This document shows, in pieces, positions 1 through 7,168 of a stretch of DNA of 24,078 bases. The first letter of the stretch is position 1; the number at the start of each line of letters is the position of its first letter. Under the pieces are notes generated by a model. That model was not told the DNA's origin, ran no database searches, and worked only from the letters and a program-made list of their open reading frames with translations. The DNA is taken from NCBI GenBank assembly GCA_036524155.1, contig DATDCV010000606.1, positions 1 through 24,078 of the forward strand. The letters are read 5' to 3'. Source of the stretch: DATDCV01 sp036524155 (GTDB taxonomy: Bacteria; Verrucomicrobiota; Verrucomicrobiia; Limisphaerales; UBA8199). Made by a program: the position numbers and the translations under genes.

Positions 1-557
1 TCTTCCAACCCGACCGCGCGCCGGATCGTATCGAACATGTAGACGAGCGAGGAATGCGGGGCCTGGGCACGGCGCGGAGTGAGGATTGCCAAATCCCACC
101 TGGCGTGTTCCGGGCGATCCCCGGCCGAGGACGGAGGCGAAAGGAGGTCGGAACCGGGGAAAAAATGGACCTGAAACCAGGGCAGGAGAAAACTTTCGTA
201 GATGCTCAGCGAGTCGGCATTGTGGCAGTGCCGGCTGGGCCGATGTTCGGACGTGCCGCTAGAATGAAAAACCGTGGTGCGGTCTGCTGGCGGCAGGCAG
301 GATAGGTCCAGTTCCTTAAAAGCCGCTGCTGGCACGGCTGGGATGTCGGTCCAGCTCCCTATCCTGCCGGGGAAAGCCCCGCGAGCCGCGCAGAAGCTGC
401 GATAGGACGGGCAACTGGTGAATTGCAGCTCGAATAAAACCAGCGCTAATTCGTTGAAGGCATCGTCGGAATCGCTCGAGGAGCCGGGTTTCCAGGAGTG
501 CGCGATCATAGACTCGCGCAAACGGGTGCCGAAGACATCAAAGTGTGTTAAATCCAT
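1..557 (-). CDS. LuxE-like acyl-protein synthetase, N-terminal half (runs off left edge)
   Basis: An open minus-strand frame starts at ATG 557 and stays open to the window edge (185 complete codons). Recognisable LuxE-family features are, in order, an N-terminal helix with FNELALVLFELQF (about 34-46), Y52-RSFC, the DIPAVPAAAFKELDL segment (71-85), and the nucleotide-binding-like VFHSSGTSEHRPSRH segment (96-110) followed by HNADSLSIYESFLLPWF. LuxE-type enzymes (PF04443) activate a fatty acid as acyl-AMP and carry it as a cysteine thioester before reduction by a LuxC-type partner. The catalytic cysteine region would lie beyond the edge and cannot be checked. Full-length relatives are about 370 residues, so roughly half is missing. 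No strong ribosome-binding site precedes the ATG. An in-frame GTG 13 codons upstream is possible but has no family-like sequence. The family call is from motif recognition; the substrate is unknown. Confidence 0.8.
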   Translation of the reverse strand, partial: MDLTHFDVFGTRLRESMIAHSWKPGSSSDSDDAFNELALVLFELQFTSCPSYRSFCAARGAFPGRIGSWTDIPAVPAAAFKELDLSCLPPADRTTVFHSSGTSEHRPSRHCHNADSLSIYESFLLPWFQVHFFPGSDLLSPPSSAGDRPEHARWDLAILTPRRAQAPHSSLVYMFDTIRRAVGLE

Positions 558-793
558 CGCGGTTTTTATTTTGCCGGGCTGGTTTGCCGCCACAGCCTGC
601 AGTCCATTTGTAACTGTGGAATTCCGGTTTCGCAAGAGAGGATTCAGGCGCTGGTGTGGGGCTGGCAGGGCGCGCCCATCCCCGGGCGCAGCACCGGCGA
701 AGAGAGGAACCCGTGGAGATAGGCCCGGCCCGTTGGCAGACCGGAGGTTGCTGCGCTCAAGGACGGGCGCACGCCGGACATTTCACTGACCCA

Positions 794-1003
794 TCACGCC
801 CTGGTCTTTGCTCCGAGAAGCCGGGAAGGCAGGAATAGTAACGCCCGCACCAAAGCGAACGTGGCCTCGACGCAGATTCCCAGCAGGCGGAACGGCAGCG
901 ACAGCAGCCAGAGAACCGGTGCCACCACCAGGATCAGTAACGCCAGCGGCCAGCACAGCAACAGCAATATGGCCCAAGCGACGATAAATATCAGAAATCT
1001 CAT
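794..1003 (-). CDS. small hydrophobic membrane peptide, unknown function
   Basis: This 69-residue protein is almost entirely hydrophobic. One helix spans about residues 3-35 (FLIFIVAWAILLLLCWPLAL, then LILVVAPVLWLL) and an amphipathic or second helix about 39-64, with a basic C-terminus (SRLLGAKTRA). A weak AAGGG ribosome-binding site (1011-1015 on the complement) sits 7 nt before the ATG. It lies upstream of the LuxE-like gene on the same strand, separated by about 236 bp in which I see no gene. The sustained hydrophobicity and the start signal argue for a real gene. I do not recognise the family; it could be an inner-membrane accessory peptide. Confidence 0.6.
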   Translation of the reverse strand: MRFLIFIVAWAILLLLCWPLALLILVVAPVLWLLSLPFRLLGICVEATFALVRALLFLPSRLLGAKTRA

Positions 1004-1164
1004 GTACGTGCCCTTACGTTAGCATTCTCGCCTTCCGGTTCGGCTTTTTCCAGCGTTTATTCATATACACGCTATACCGGCCTGAGGTTTCACGTTTCGC
1101 AAGGGTGCACTGCTGTTAAAAAACCGTGTCCAAAACCAAGGCGGTTGGCAACCTTGCCGACGGC

Positions 1165-1268
1165 CGGCGCGCGGACTTCAGTCCGCAGTAAGCTCCGACC
1201 GGCTGTTGTGCTCGGAACGACACGCACCCTGTTGACGAGTGTTGCTGCGGACTGAAGTCCGCGCGCCG
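1165..1268. repeat. REPIN-like inverted repeat, family A copy 1
   Basis: Two perfect 24-bp inverted arms (1165-1188 and 1245-1268) flank a 56-bp spacer. Each arm also contains its own small palindrome, GCGGAC-TTCA-GTCCGC on the left and GCGGAC-TGAA-GTCCGC on the right. The unit can therefore fold as one long hairpin or as two short ones. A second copy of the same sequence family lies at 6971-7040. Confidence 0.9.
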
Positions 1269-1353
1269 CTTCCTACGAGCCGCCTTCCTGGGGTTTTGAT
1301 GACTGTCCTGTAGCGGAATCAGGGTCACGGCTATTTGGTTACTGCTAATTGTT

Positions 1354-1382
1354 TTGACAGAGTCTGTTCAAGCCCATAGACA
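1354..1382 (+). promoter_or_regulatory. possible sigma70-type promoter for the phosphoesterase gene
   Basis: A consensus -35 hexamer TTGACA (1354-1359) is followed after 17 nt by TAGACA (1377-1382), which matches the -10 consensus at only three positions. Transcription would begin near 1389, giving a leader of about 80 nt before ATG 1472. The -35 and spacing are good but the -10 is weak, so this is a candidate only. Confidence 0.3.
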
Positions 1383-1471
1383 ACGTAAGCGGCGATCGGT
1401 TCGCTGGTATTACGCTCCGGGGCTCGCACCTTGAACAGCCAAGGCTGACCAGAGTTGAAAACGACGCATTT

Positions 1472-4096
1472 ATGAGAGTGAAGACACTGGTGATGCTGTC
1501 CGTGGGTTTGATCGCGGGCACAGGCTGTGCGCCAAACCGGTCCGGGGGAGGCGGTCCGCCCGGGACGGCAGCGGTCGGTGGCAAGCCGGAGGTGAGTTGG
1601 CCGGGTAACAAACCTGATGGTTCGGTACTGCTGCCGAACCAATGGTCGTTGAGGCCGGCGGGACGGGAAGTGGATTTGGGCGATTTTCCGGTGAACATAG
1701 CGGTCCATCCCGCGGGCCGGTTTGCCGCGGTGCTGCATGCCGGTTACGGCGCGCACCAAATCATGGTTATAGATGTGACCACCGCCGCAGTGGTATCGCG
1801 CACGGGTTTGAACGAGGCATTTTACGGGCTGGAGTTTTCGCCGGACGGCAAGCGGGTCTTTTGCAGCGGCGCGGGGAACGAGGTTGTCCATTCTTTCGAG
1901 TTTCGCGATGGCAGCCTCACCAACCATCAGACCATCAGACTCCGGGACGCAAAAGAATGCGGCGTGCCGGCGGGACTGGCTTTGGACAAGGCCGGCCGCA
2001 CTCTGTGGGCGGCGAATGTGCGGGGACACCGCGTGAGCAAAGTGGAGCTGGGAGCGGAGCCGCGGGTGAGCGATTTTCTGCTTGGTACGAACGGGACCGG
2101 CGCCAGTCCAGGCCCGATCATTCCATCGCCGGATTTCGACACGGCGGCGGCCGACAAACGGGCGGAGGCGCTCTTATACGCCGCCAGTGCGACAGAGCCG
2201 TATCCGTATGCGTGCCGGGTGGATGAGAGCCGGCAGAGGCTTTATGTGAGCCTGTGGGCACAAGCCGCGGTGGCAGTTATGGACCTGAAGTCGGGCCAGA
2301 TTCTCGCGCGCTGGCCAACTCAGGAACATCCGTGCGAGATGATGCTGACACGGAACGGGAGGTTTCTGTTCATTGCCAACGCCGCGCGCAACACAGTGTC
2401 TGTGTATGACACCGACGCCGGCAAGGGCGTGGAAACGATTTGGGCGGCGCTCTACCCCGACTCGCAGCCCGGTTCGACACCCAATAGCCTGGCGCTTTCG
2501 CCGGATGATCAGACGCTGTTTGTCGCGAACGCAGACAATAACCTGCTCGCCGTTTTCGATGTCAGGACACCAGGCAAAAGCCGCTCGCTGGGTTTCATTC
2601 CCGTAGGGTGGTATCCCACCTCGGTGCGCGTGACGCCAGACGGGAAGAGGCTGCTGGTGGCCAACGGCAAGGGCGTTCGGCCGATGGCTAATCCGCAGGG
2701 GCCACAGCCGGCGCCGGTCCCGAAGGACGCGGCGAATCGGACGGTGCAATACATCGCGGGGCTGCTGCGCGGGACCTTGAGCATCATCGATCTTCCGGCG
2801 CGAAAGGAACTCGAGCGGCAGTTGGCGGCGTACACGGCCCAGGCGTACCAGTGCAGCCCGCTGAGACGCGGCGGCGAGGTTGGCGCGCGGTGGCCGGCGG
2901 GCAACCCGATCCCGCCGCGGGTCGGTGACCCGAGCCCCATCAAGTACTGCTTGTACATCATCAAGGAAAACCGGACCTACGACCAGGTGGTCGGGGACAT
3001 GAGGGAAGGAAACGGCGATCCAACTCTTTGTTTGTTTCCAGAGCGCGTGACACCGAACCTACACAAGATCGCTCGCGATTTCGTGCTCCTGGACAATTTC
3101 TATGTCGAGAGCGAGGTGAGCGCGGACGGCCACGAGTGGAGCATGGGGGCTTATGCGACTGATTTTGTGGAAAAGTCGTGGCCGCTTTCCTACGGCCATA
3201 ATAGCTCGGGCAAATTTCCATATCCCAGCGAGGGCAATTTTCCCGTGGCTTACCCGGCGGGAGGTTATTTGTGGGACAAGGCCCGGCAAGCGGGCGTGAG
3301 CTACCGCAGCTATGGGGAGTTTGTCGCCAATCCGATCCGGCCAAACCAGCCGGCGCGGACAAAAATGAAGACCCTCGAGGGCCACTTCGACCCGTGGTAC
3401 CAGGGATTCGACTTGGGCTACCCGGACCAGAAAAGGGCCGACCGGTTCATTTCCGAGTTGAAGAACTTCGAAGCGGAGGGAGAGATGCCCCGCCTGCAAA
3501 TTCTTCGGCTGCCGAATGATCACACGCATGGCACTACCCCTGGCATGCCGACACCGACAGCTTACGTGGGTGATAACGACCTGGCGCTTGGCCGGATCGT
3601 CGAGGCGGTCAGCCATTCGAAGTTCTGGGCGCAGACCGCCATTTTTGTCGTGGAAGACGACGCGCAGAATGGGCCCGATCACGTGGATGCGCACCGGACG
3701 ACCGCATTCGTCGTCAGCCCGTACACGAAACGGCGGTTTGTCGATTCCAGCATGTATTCTACCGCGAGTATGCTGCGGACGATGGAGCTGATCCTTGGGC
3801 TCCAGCCGATGAGCCAGTTCGATGCCGCGGCGCGGCCGATGTATAACTCTTTCCAGGCGGCGGCGGATTTGCGGCCGTACCAAGCGCTGCCGGCGCACGT
3901 GAGCTTGGAGGAGAAGAACCAGCGGGAGGCGTGGGGAGGAAATATCAAGATGAACTTTGCCCGCGAAGACGCCGCCGACGACCTGCTGCTGAACGAGGTC
4001 GTGTGGCGATCGGTGCGCGGCGCGGACAGTCCCATGCCGGCTCCGGTCCGGGCAGCGTTCGTATTTCCGGAGCCGAAGGAAAAGGACGGGGATTAG
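1472..4096 (+). CDS. beta-propeller / phosphoesterase fusion, probable exported lipoprotein
   Basis: The 874-residue protein begins with a hydrophobic export signal ending GLIAGTGC (Cys19). This is close to a lipobox although Gly at -3 is atypical. Residues about 45-450 are YVTN/YncE-type propeller repeats (for example YGLEFSPDGKRVF, NSLALSPDDQTLFVANADNN, VRVTPDGKRLLVANGKG). From about 491 a phosphoesterase domain of the alkaline phosphatase superfamily begins (KYCLYIIKENRTYDQVVGD). It continues with DNFYVESEVSADGHEWS, NDHTHGTTPG (about 682) and EDDAQNGPDHVDAHRTT (about 727), where metal-binding Asp/His residues are expected. This domain order is typical of the family annotated as bifunctional YncE/alkaline phosphatase-like protein. 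It probably acts in the periplasm or at the surface; the substrate is not evident. No ribosome-binding site is visible; the ATG is chosen because the signal peptide follows directly. Confidence 0.93.
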   Translation: MRVKTLVMLSVGLIAGTGCAPNRSGGGGPPGTAAVGGKPEVSWPGNKPDGSVLLPNQWSLRPAGREVDLGDFPVNIAVHPAGRFAAVLHAGYGAHQIMVIDVTTAAVVSRTGLNEAFYGLEFSPDGKRVFCSGAGNEVVHSFEFRDGSLTNHQTIRLRDAKECGVPAGLALDKAGRTLWAANVRGHRVSKVELGAEPRVSDFLLGTNGTGASPGPIIPSPDFDTAAADKRAEALLYAASATEPYPYACRVDESRQRLYVSLWAQAAVAVMDLKSGQILARWPTQEHPCEMMLTRNGRFLFIANAARNTVSVYDTDAGKGVETIWAALYPDSQPGSTPNSLALSPDDQTLFVANADNNLLAVFDVRTPGKSRSLGFIPVGWYPTSVRVTPDGKRLLVANGKGVRPMANPQGPQPAPVPKDAANRTVQYIAGLLRGTLSIIDLPARKELERQLAAYTAQAYQCSPLRRGGEVGARWPAGNPIPPRVGDPSPIKYCLYIIKENRTYDQVVGDMREGNGDPTLCLFPERVTPNLHKIARDFVLLDNFYVESEVSADGHEWSMGAYATDFVEKSWPLSYGHNSSGKFPYPSEGNFPVAYPAGGYLWDKARQAGVSYRSYGEFVANPIRPNQPARTKMKTLEGHFDPWYQGFDLGYPDQKRADRFISELKNFEAEGEMPRLQILRLPNDHTHGTTPGMPTPTAYVGDNDLALGRIVEAVSHSKFWAQTAIFVVEDDAQNGPDHVDAHRTTAFVVSPYTKRRFVDSSMYSTASMLRTMELILGLQPMSQFDAAARPMYNSFQAAADLRPYQALPAHVSLEEKNQREAWGGNIKMNFAREDAADDLLLNEVVWRSVRGADSPMPAPVRAAFVFPEPKEKDGD

Positions 4097-4103
4097 CGCG
4101 CGC

Positions 4104-4121
4104 CGAAGCGCCGGCGCTTCG
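4104..4121. terminator. short perfect palindrome just after the phosphoesterase gene
   Basis: CGAAGCG-CCGG-CGCTTCG is a perfect 18-bp palindrome starting 8 nt after the stop codon. As RNA it gives a 7-bp stem with a 4-nt loop. No T-run follows, so if it acts in termination or 3'-end protection it is not a classical Rho-independent terminator. Confidence 0.4.
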
Positions 4122-4349
4122 ATCCGTCGCCAACCCGCTGAGCCAGACCAGGAGCTTCATGCCCAGCGGACTGATGCTGGTGATCACGCTCGCTCTAGTT
4201 TGTTTCGTCCGGCATCTCCCGGGATGACCGTTTCTTCCGTGCTTCCGCGAGCCGCATGGATTCGCAGCTCGGGAAAAGCGTCCGCCTTGCGAAACTAACT
4301 CGATAGTTCTTGCTCCGCGAGGCGGTTTCGGGCACTCGATACGGCGCAA

Positions 4350-6068
4350 ATGAAGCAATCCAGGTTATTGGGCAAGACGTTGCGGGAAATTCCGAAGGAC
4401 GCGCAGACGGCGGCGCACGCGCTGATGCTGCGGGGCGGATATATTCAACAGCTTTCGGCCGGTGTCTATATTTACCTGCCGCTGCTGCACCGGACGCTGG
4501 CGAAGCTGTCGCAGATCGTCCGCGAGGAGATGGAAGCGGCGGGCGGCGTCGAGCTGCTGATGCCGGCGTTGCAGCCGCGCGAGTTGTGGGAGGAGTCGCA
4601 CCGTTGGGAACGATACACGGCGGTAGACGGCATCATGTTCGCGTTCAAGGACAGGCGCGGAGCGACGGCCTGCCTGGGACCGACGCACGAAGAAGTGATC
4701 ACGGACATTCTCCGGCGCGAAATCAAGTCGTACAAGGACCTGCCGAAGTGCGCGTTCCAGATCCAGACAAAATTCCGGGACGAGATCCGGCCGCGGTTCG
4801 GGCTGATGCGGGCGCGCGAGTTTGTGATGAAGGACGCCTACAGTTTTGACGCGGACGAGGCGGGGCTGGAGGTGTCTTACGAAGCGATGCGGCGGGCATA
4901 TCACCGGATTTGCGAGCGGATCGGGTTTCGTTATCGCGCGGTCGAGGCGGACCCGGGCGCGATCGGCGGCAGCGGCAGTCAGGAGTTCATGGTGCTGGCC
5001 GACACGGGCGAGGACACGATCCTCTTTTGTGACAAATGCGATTACGCCGCGAACCAGGAGCGCGCCCAATCGAGGCTGCAGGAGTTTGCCCAGGATGCCG
5101 AAGTCCGGCCCATGGAAGCCGTGTTTGGCGAGGGCCTGATCGGTGTCGAGCCGCTCGCCAAATATCTGAAGATCCCGGTCTGGAAAACGACCAAGACTCT
5201 CATTTACCAGGCCGACGACCAGGTGGTGGCGGTGGCGGTACGCGGCGATTGCGATGTGAACGAGATCAAGCTGGGCAATTTTCTGGGGTGCAAAGTGCTG
5301 CGGCTGGCGTCCGCCGAAACGATCAAGGAGTTAACGGGGGCGGAGGTGGGTTACGCGGGGCCGATCGGTTTGCCGGCGGCGGTGCGCGTCATCGCCGACC
5401 ACTCCGTGGGGAACCGCGTCAATTTTGAGTGCGGCGCCAACCGGACGAATTACCACAACATCAACGTGAATTTCGGAAGGGACGTGGCGTTGCCCGAGTT
5501 AGGGGATTTCAAGCTGGCCAAGGCCGGAGAAGGTTGTCCCCGGTGTGAGGGGAAACTGCAGGAAGCGCGCGGGATTGAGGTAGGCCACATTTTCAAGCTT
5601 GGCACCAAGTATTCAGAGGCGATGAACTGTCGGTACCTGGACGCGAACGGCAAGTCCCAGGCGGTCATTATGGGTTGCTACGGGATAGGGGTCACGCGCA
5701 TGGCCGCCGCCTGGGTCGAGCAGAACCATGACGACAAAGGGATCATCTGGTCGCCGCAGATCGCGCCGTTTGAGGCGCATTTGATCGGGCTGAACCTGGA
5801 GGACCCGGCGGTCAACAAACGGGCGGAAGAGATTTATCAACAACTCCAGCAAGCGGGCATCGAGGTGTTGTTCGACGATCGGCTGGCGCGGGCCGGCGAG
5901 AAGTTCAGCGATGCCGATCTGATCGGCATTCCGGCCCGATTGACAATCAGCAAGCGCATGGTGGAGCAGGGCAAGATCGAGTTCAAAGAGCGCCGGGCAG
6001 CAAAGGCTGAGCTGTTGAGTCTCGAAGATGCTCTTAGCCGGATCAGGCCAGCAAACCGGCAAGTCTAA
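4350..6068 (+). CDS. proS: prolyl-tRNA synthetase, bacterial type with editing domain
   Basis: This class II aminoacyl-tRNA synthetase charges tRNA-Pro in the cytoplasm. It is 572 residues, the usual length for the bacterial form. The N-terminal catalytic part includes RGGYIQQLSAGVYIYLPL (28-45), GPTHEEVITD (110-119) and motif 2 with FRDEIRPRFGLMRAREF (142-158). Residues about 225-390 form the inserted YbaK-like domain that hydrolyses mischarged Ala-tRNA-Pro, with conserved lysines in VWKTTKTLIY (277-286). Motif 3 follows (GCYGIGVTRMAAAW, 442-455), and then the C-terminal anticodon-binding domain (FEAHLIGLNLED to ARLTISKRMVEQGKIEFKERR). All parts look intact. The ATG at 4350 gives the expected N-terminus; no clear ribosome-binding site precedes it. 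Its last 26 nt overlap the end of the convergent amj-like gene. Confidence 0.98.
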   Translation: MKQSRLLGKTLREIPKDAQTAAHALMLRGGYIQQLSAGVYIYLPLLHRTLAKLSQIVREEMEAAGGVELLMPALQPRELWEESHRWERYTAVDGIMFAFKDRRGATACLGPTHEEVITDILRREIKSYKDLPKCAFQIQTKFRDEIRPRFGLMRAREFVMKDAYSFDADEAGLEVSYEAMRRAYHRICERIGFRYRAVEADPGAIGGSGSQEFMVLADTGEDTILFCDKCDYAANQERAQSRLQEFAQDAEVRPMEAVFGEGLIGVEPLAKYLKIPVWKTTKTLIYQADDQVVAVAVRGDCDVNEIKLGNFLGCKVLRLASAETIKELTGAEVGYAGPIGLPAAVRVIADHSVGNRVNFECGANRTNYHNINVNFGRDVALPELGDFKLAKAGEGCPRCEGKLQEARGIEVGHIFKLGTKYSEAMNCRYLDANGKSQAVIMGCYGIGVTRMAAAWVEQNHDDKGIIWSPQIAPFEAHLIGLNLEDPAVNKRAEEIYQQLQQAGIEVLFDDRLARAGEKFSDADLIGIPARLTISKRMVEQGKIEFKERRAAKAELLSLEDALSRIRPANRQV

Positions 6069-6843
6069 CCACCAGCATCGCGGCGGGGAAAAAGAGGATT
6101 TGGGCGGCGAGAGTGCCGATGAATCTGCCGGCGACCTGCCAAACCACGACGTAACTTACCTCGGCGACCGGCCGTCTCCCGCGCAGGGCCTGGTCGGTGA
6201 TCAAGGCCGACACGGGGTCGATGAGGATGACGAGCAAGAGCGTTCCGACGCCGTTGACGACGCCGCTGAGGGTGGTTGCCGTGCGGGCGAGTTGCGGCGC
6301 AAGGGCGCTGGCATAGATGGTGGAGCTGATGCCGACTGTATAGACCGCCGTGACGATGATATTGAGCAGCAGGAATGACCGCGGGAGGTTGAATTTCCGG
6401 GCTTGCTGCACGCTCTCCGGCACTGGGAGGCGGAAATGCTGGCTGATCCGGCTGAAGCCGCGCAGGGAGAGCGTATGAATCAGCAGGGCCGAGAACGAGC
6501 CGTGGAATTCATAGGCGAGCGCGCCCCGGCTGAAAATGGCGGTGAAGCTCGGGATGAGCATTGCCCCCAACAAGGTGCCGGCGCTTGCGGCCCCGATGAT
6601 AATATGGAAATCGCGCAGGAGTCCGCCCAGGTTCCCCTCCCGGACCAGGTGATCGACTGCTGAGCCCAGCAAGGGAGCTTGCAGGGTATAAGCGACGCGG
6701 CTTGCGAGCGAGACGATGTTGAACAAGGCGCCGGTGAGGGCAAGGCGGCCGGTCCGCGCGCCGGCGATGCGGGACGCATACGACGCGGTGTCCAGGCAAT
6801 GGACCACCATCGTCAGGGCAAGGATCAGCGCGAGATTGGGCAC
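6043..6843 (-). CDS. amj: Amj-family (DUF2837) lipid II flippase
   Basis: This polytopic membrane protein of 266 residues is counted from GTG 6843. The N-terminus carries the family signature: VVHCLDTASYASRIAGARTG (13-32), then LALTGALFNIVSLASRVAYT and LQAPLLGS. Further membrane segments lie at about 80-105, 155-185, 190-213 and 232-262. Amj (Alternate to MurJ, first defined from Bacillus subtilis YdaH) moves the peptidoglycan precursor lipid II across the cytoplasmic membrane. GTG 6843 is chosen because it precedes the first membrane helix and gives the family's usual length. The frame is open further upstream to 7047, but that stretch runs through an inverted repeat and is not protein-like. 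There is no ribosome-binding site at the GTG, so the start is uncertain. The gene converges on proS with a 26-nt overlap. Confidence 0.85.
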   Translation of the reverse strand: MPNLALILALTMVVHCLDTASYASRIAGARTGRLALTGALFNIVSLASRVAYTLQAPLLGSAVDHLVREGNLGGLLRDFHIIIGAASAGTLLGAMLIPSFTAIFSRGALAYEFHGSFSALLIHTLSLRGFSRISQHFRLPVPESVQQARKFNLPRSFLLLNIIVTAVYTVGISSTIYASALAPQLARTATTLSGVVNGVGTLLLVILIDPVSALITDQALRGRRPVAEVSYVVVWQVAGRFIGTLAAQILFFPAAMLVVRLAGLLA

Positions 6844-6970
6844 GTGGGAGGATGCGCATGCGGCACGGGAGGCGCAAGGCCAAGTGAAATCCGAAATCCG
6901 AACGGAGGCCGACACGGCGGAAATGCATACGCCCCCAGTCATTTGTGAAGAGTGGCCGTTGTGACTTTGG

Positions 6971-7040
6971 CGGCGCGTGGACTTCGGTCCGCAGCAATTA
7001 CCGGCTCCGTGCGTTGCTGCGGACCGAAGTCCGCGCGCCG
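6971..7040. repeat. REPIN-like inverted repeat, family A copy 2
   Basis: Arms of 27 bp (6971-6997 and 7014-7040) match as inverted repeats with one mismatch, around a 16-bp spacer. The internal arm palindromes are GTGGAC-TTCG-GTCCGC and GCGGAC-CGAA-GTCCGC. The left one would form a C(UUCG)G tetraloop in RNA. The sequence is the same family as 1165-1268, with changes such as TTCA to TTCG and TGAA to CGAA, which fall in the loops of the small hairpins. The spacer sequence and length differ between copies. Confidence 0.9.
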
Positions 7041-7090
7041 GATGCATGGCTCACTCATAGTTAGTAGATTACGAGCGCGCCGCGAAAATG

Positions 7091-7124
7091 CGCAAAGAGC
7101 CAAAAGGGTTTTGCGTTTTTTGCG
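7091..7124. repeat. hairpin-forming A/T-tract element
   Basis: CGCAAA (7091-7096) pairs with TTTGCG (7119-7124), and inside it CAAAA-GGG-TTTTG (7101-7113) forms a second perfect stem. The result is an imperfect hairpin of 34 nt. It lies 45 nt before the Sel1 gene start. I recall similar CGCAAA...TTTGCG elements as dispersed repeats in other genomes, but only one copy is visible here. Confidence 0.35.
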
Positions 7125-7168
7125 TACTGGGCTTGCCGACGGGCGGGGAACCGATAACCTCAGAAACT

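Larger units (their letters stand above)
1004..1471. other. intergenic region between divergent genes
   Basis: This 468-bp gap lies between the minus-strand membrane peptide and the plus-strand phosphoesterase gene. It holds the inverted-repeat element at 1165-1268 and a possible promoter at 1354-1382. I see no convincing gene in it; short open frames here are the high-GC background. Confidence 0.6.
6844..7168. other. intergenic region between divergent amj-like and Sel1 genes
   Basis: This 325-bp gap holds a second copy of the family A inverted repeat (6971-7040) and a hairpin-forming A/T-tract element (7091-7124). Open frames from both flanking genes extend into it, but they lose protein-like character there. 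I see no further gene. Confidence 0.55.

Noticed and set aside
54..305. short plus-strand open frames in the first 800 bases
   Set aside because: They are antisense to the LuxE-like frame, or low-complexity Arg/Gly-rich sequence between genes.
1165..1268. inverted repeat read as a CRISPR array or insertion-sequence end
   Set aside because: Only two inverted arms exist, with no direct repeats or regular spacers. No transposase gene or target-site duplication is visible nearby.
1331..2029. 232-codon minus-strand frame over the start of the phosphoesterase gene
   Set aside because: Antisense shadow; the plus-strand signal peptide and propeller repeats are convincing.
6844..7047. N-terminal extension of the amj-like gene
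   Set aside because: The translated stretch comes partly from the inverted repeat at 6971-7040 and is not membrane-protein-like. GTG 6843 gives the family length.
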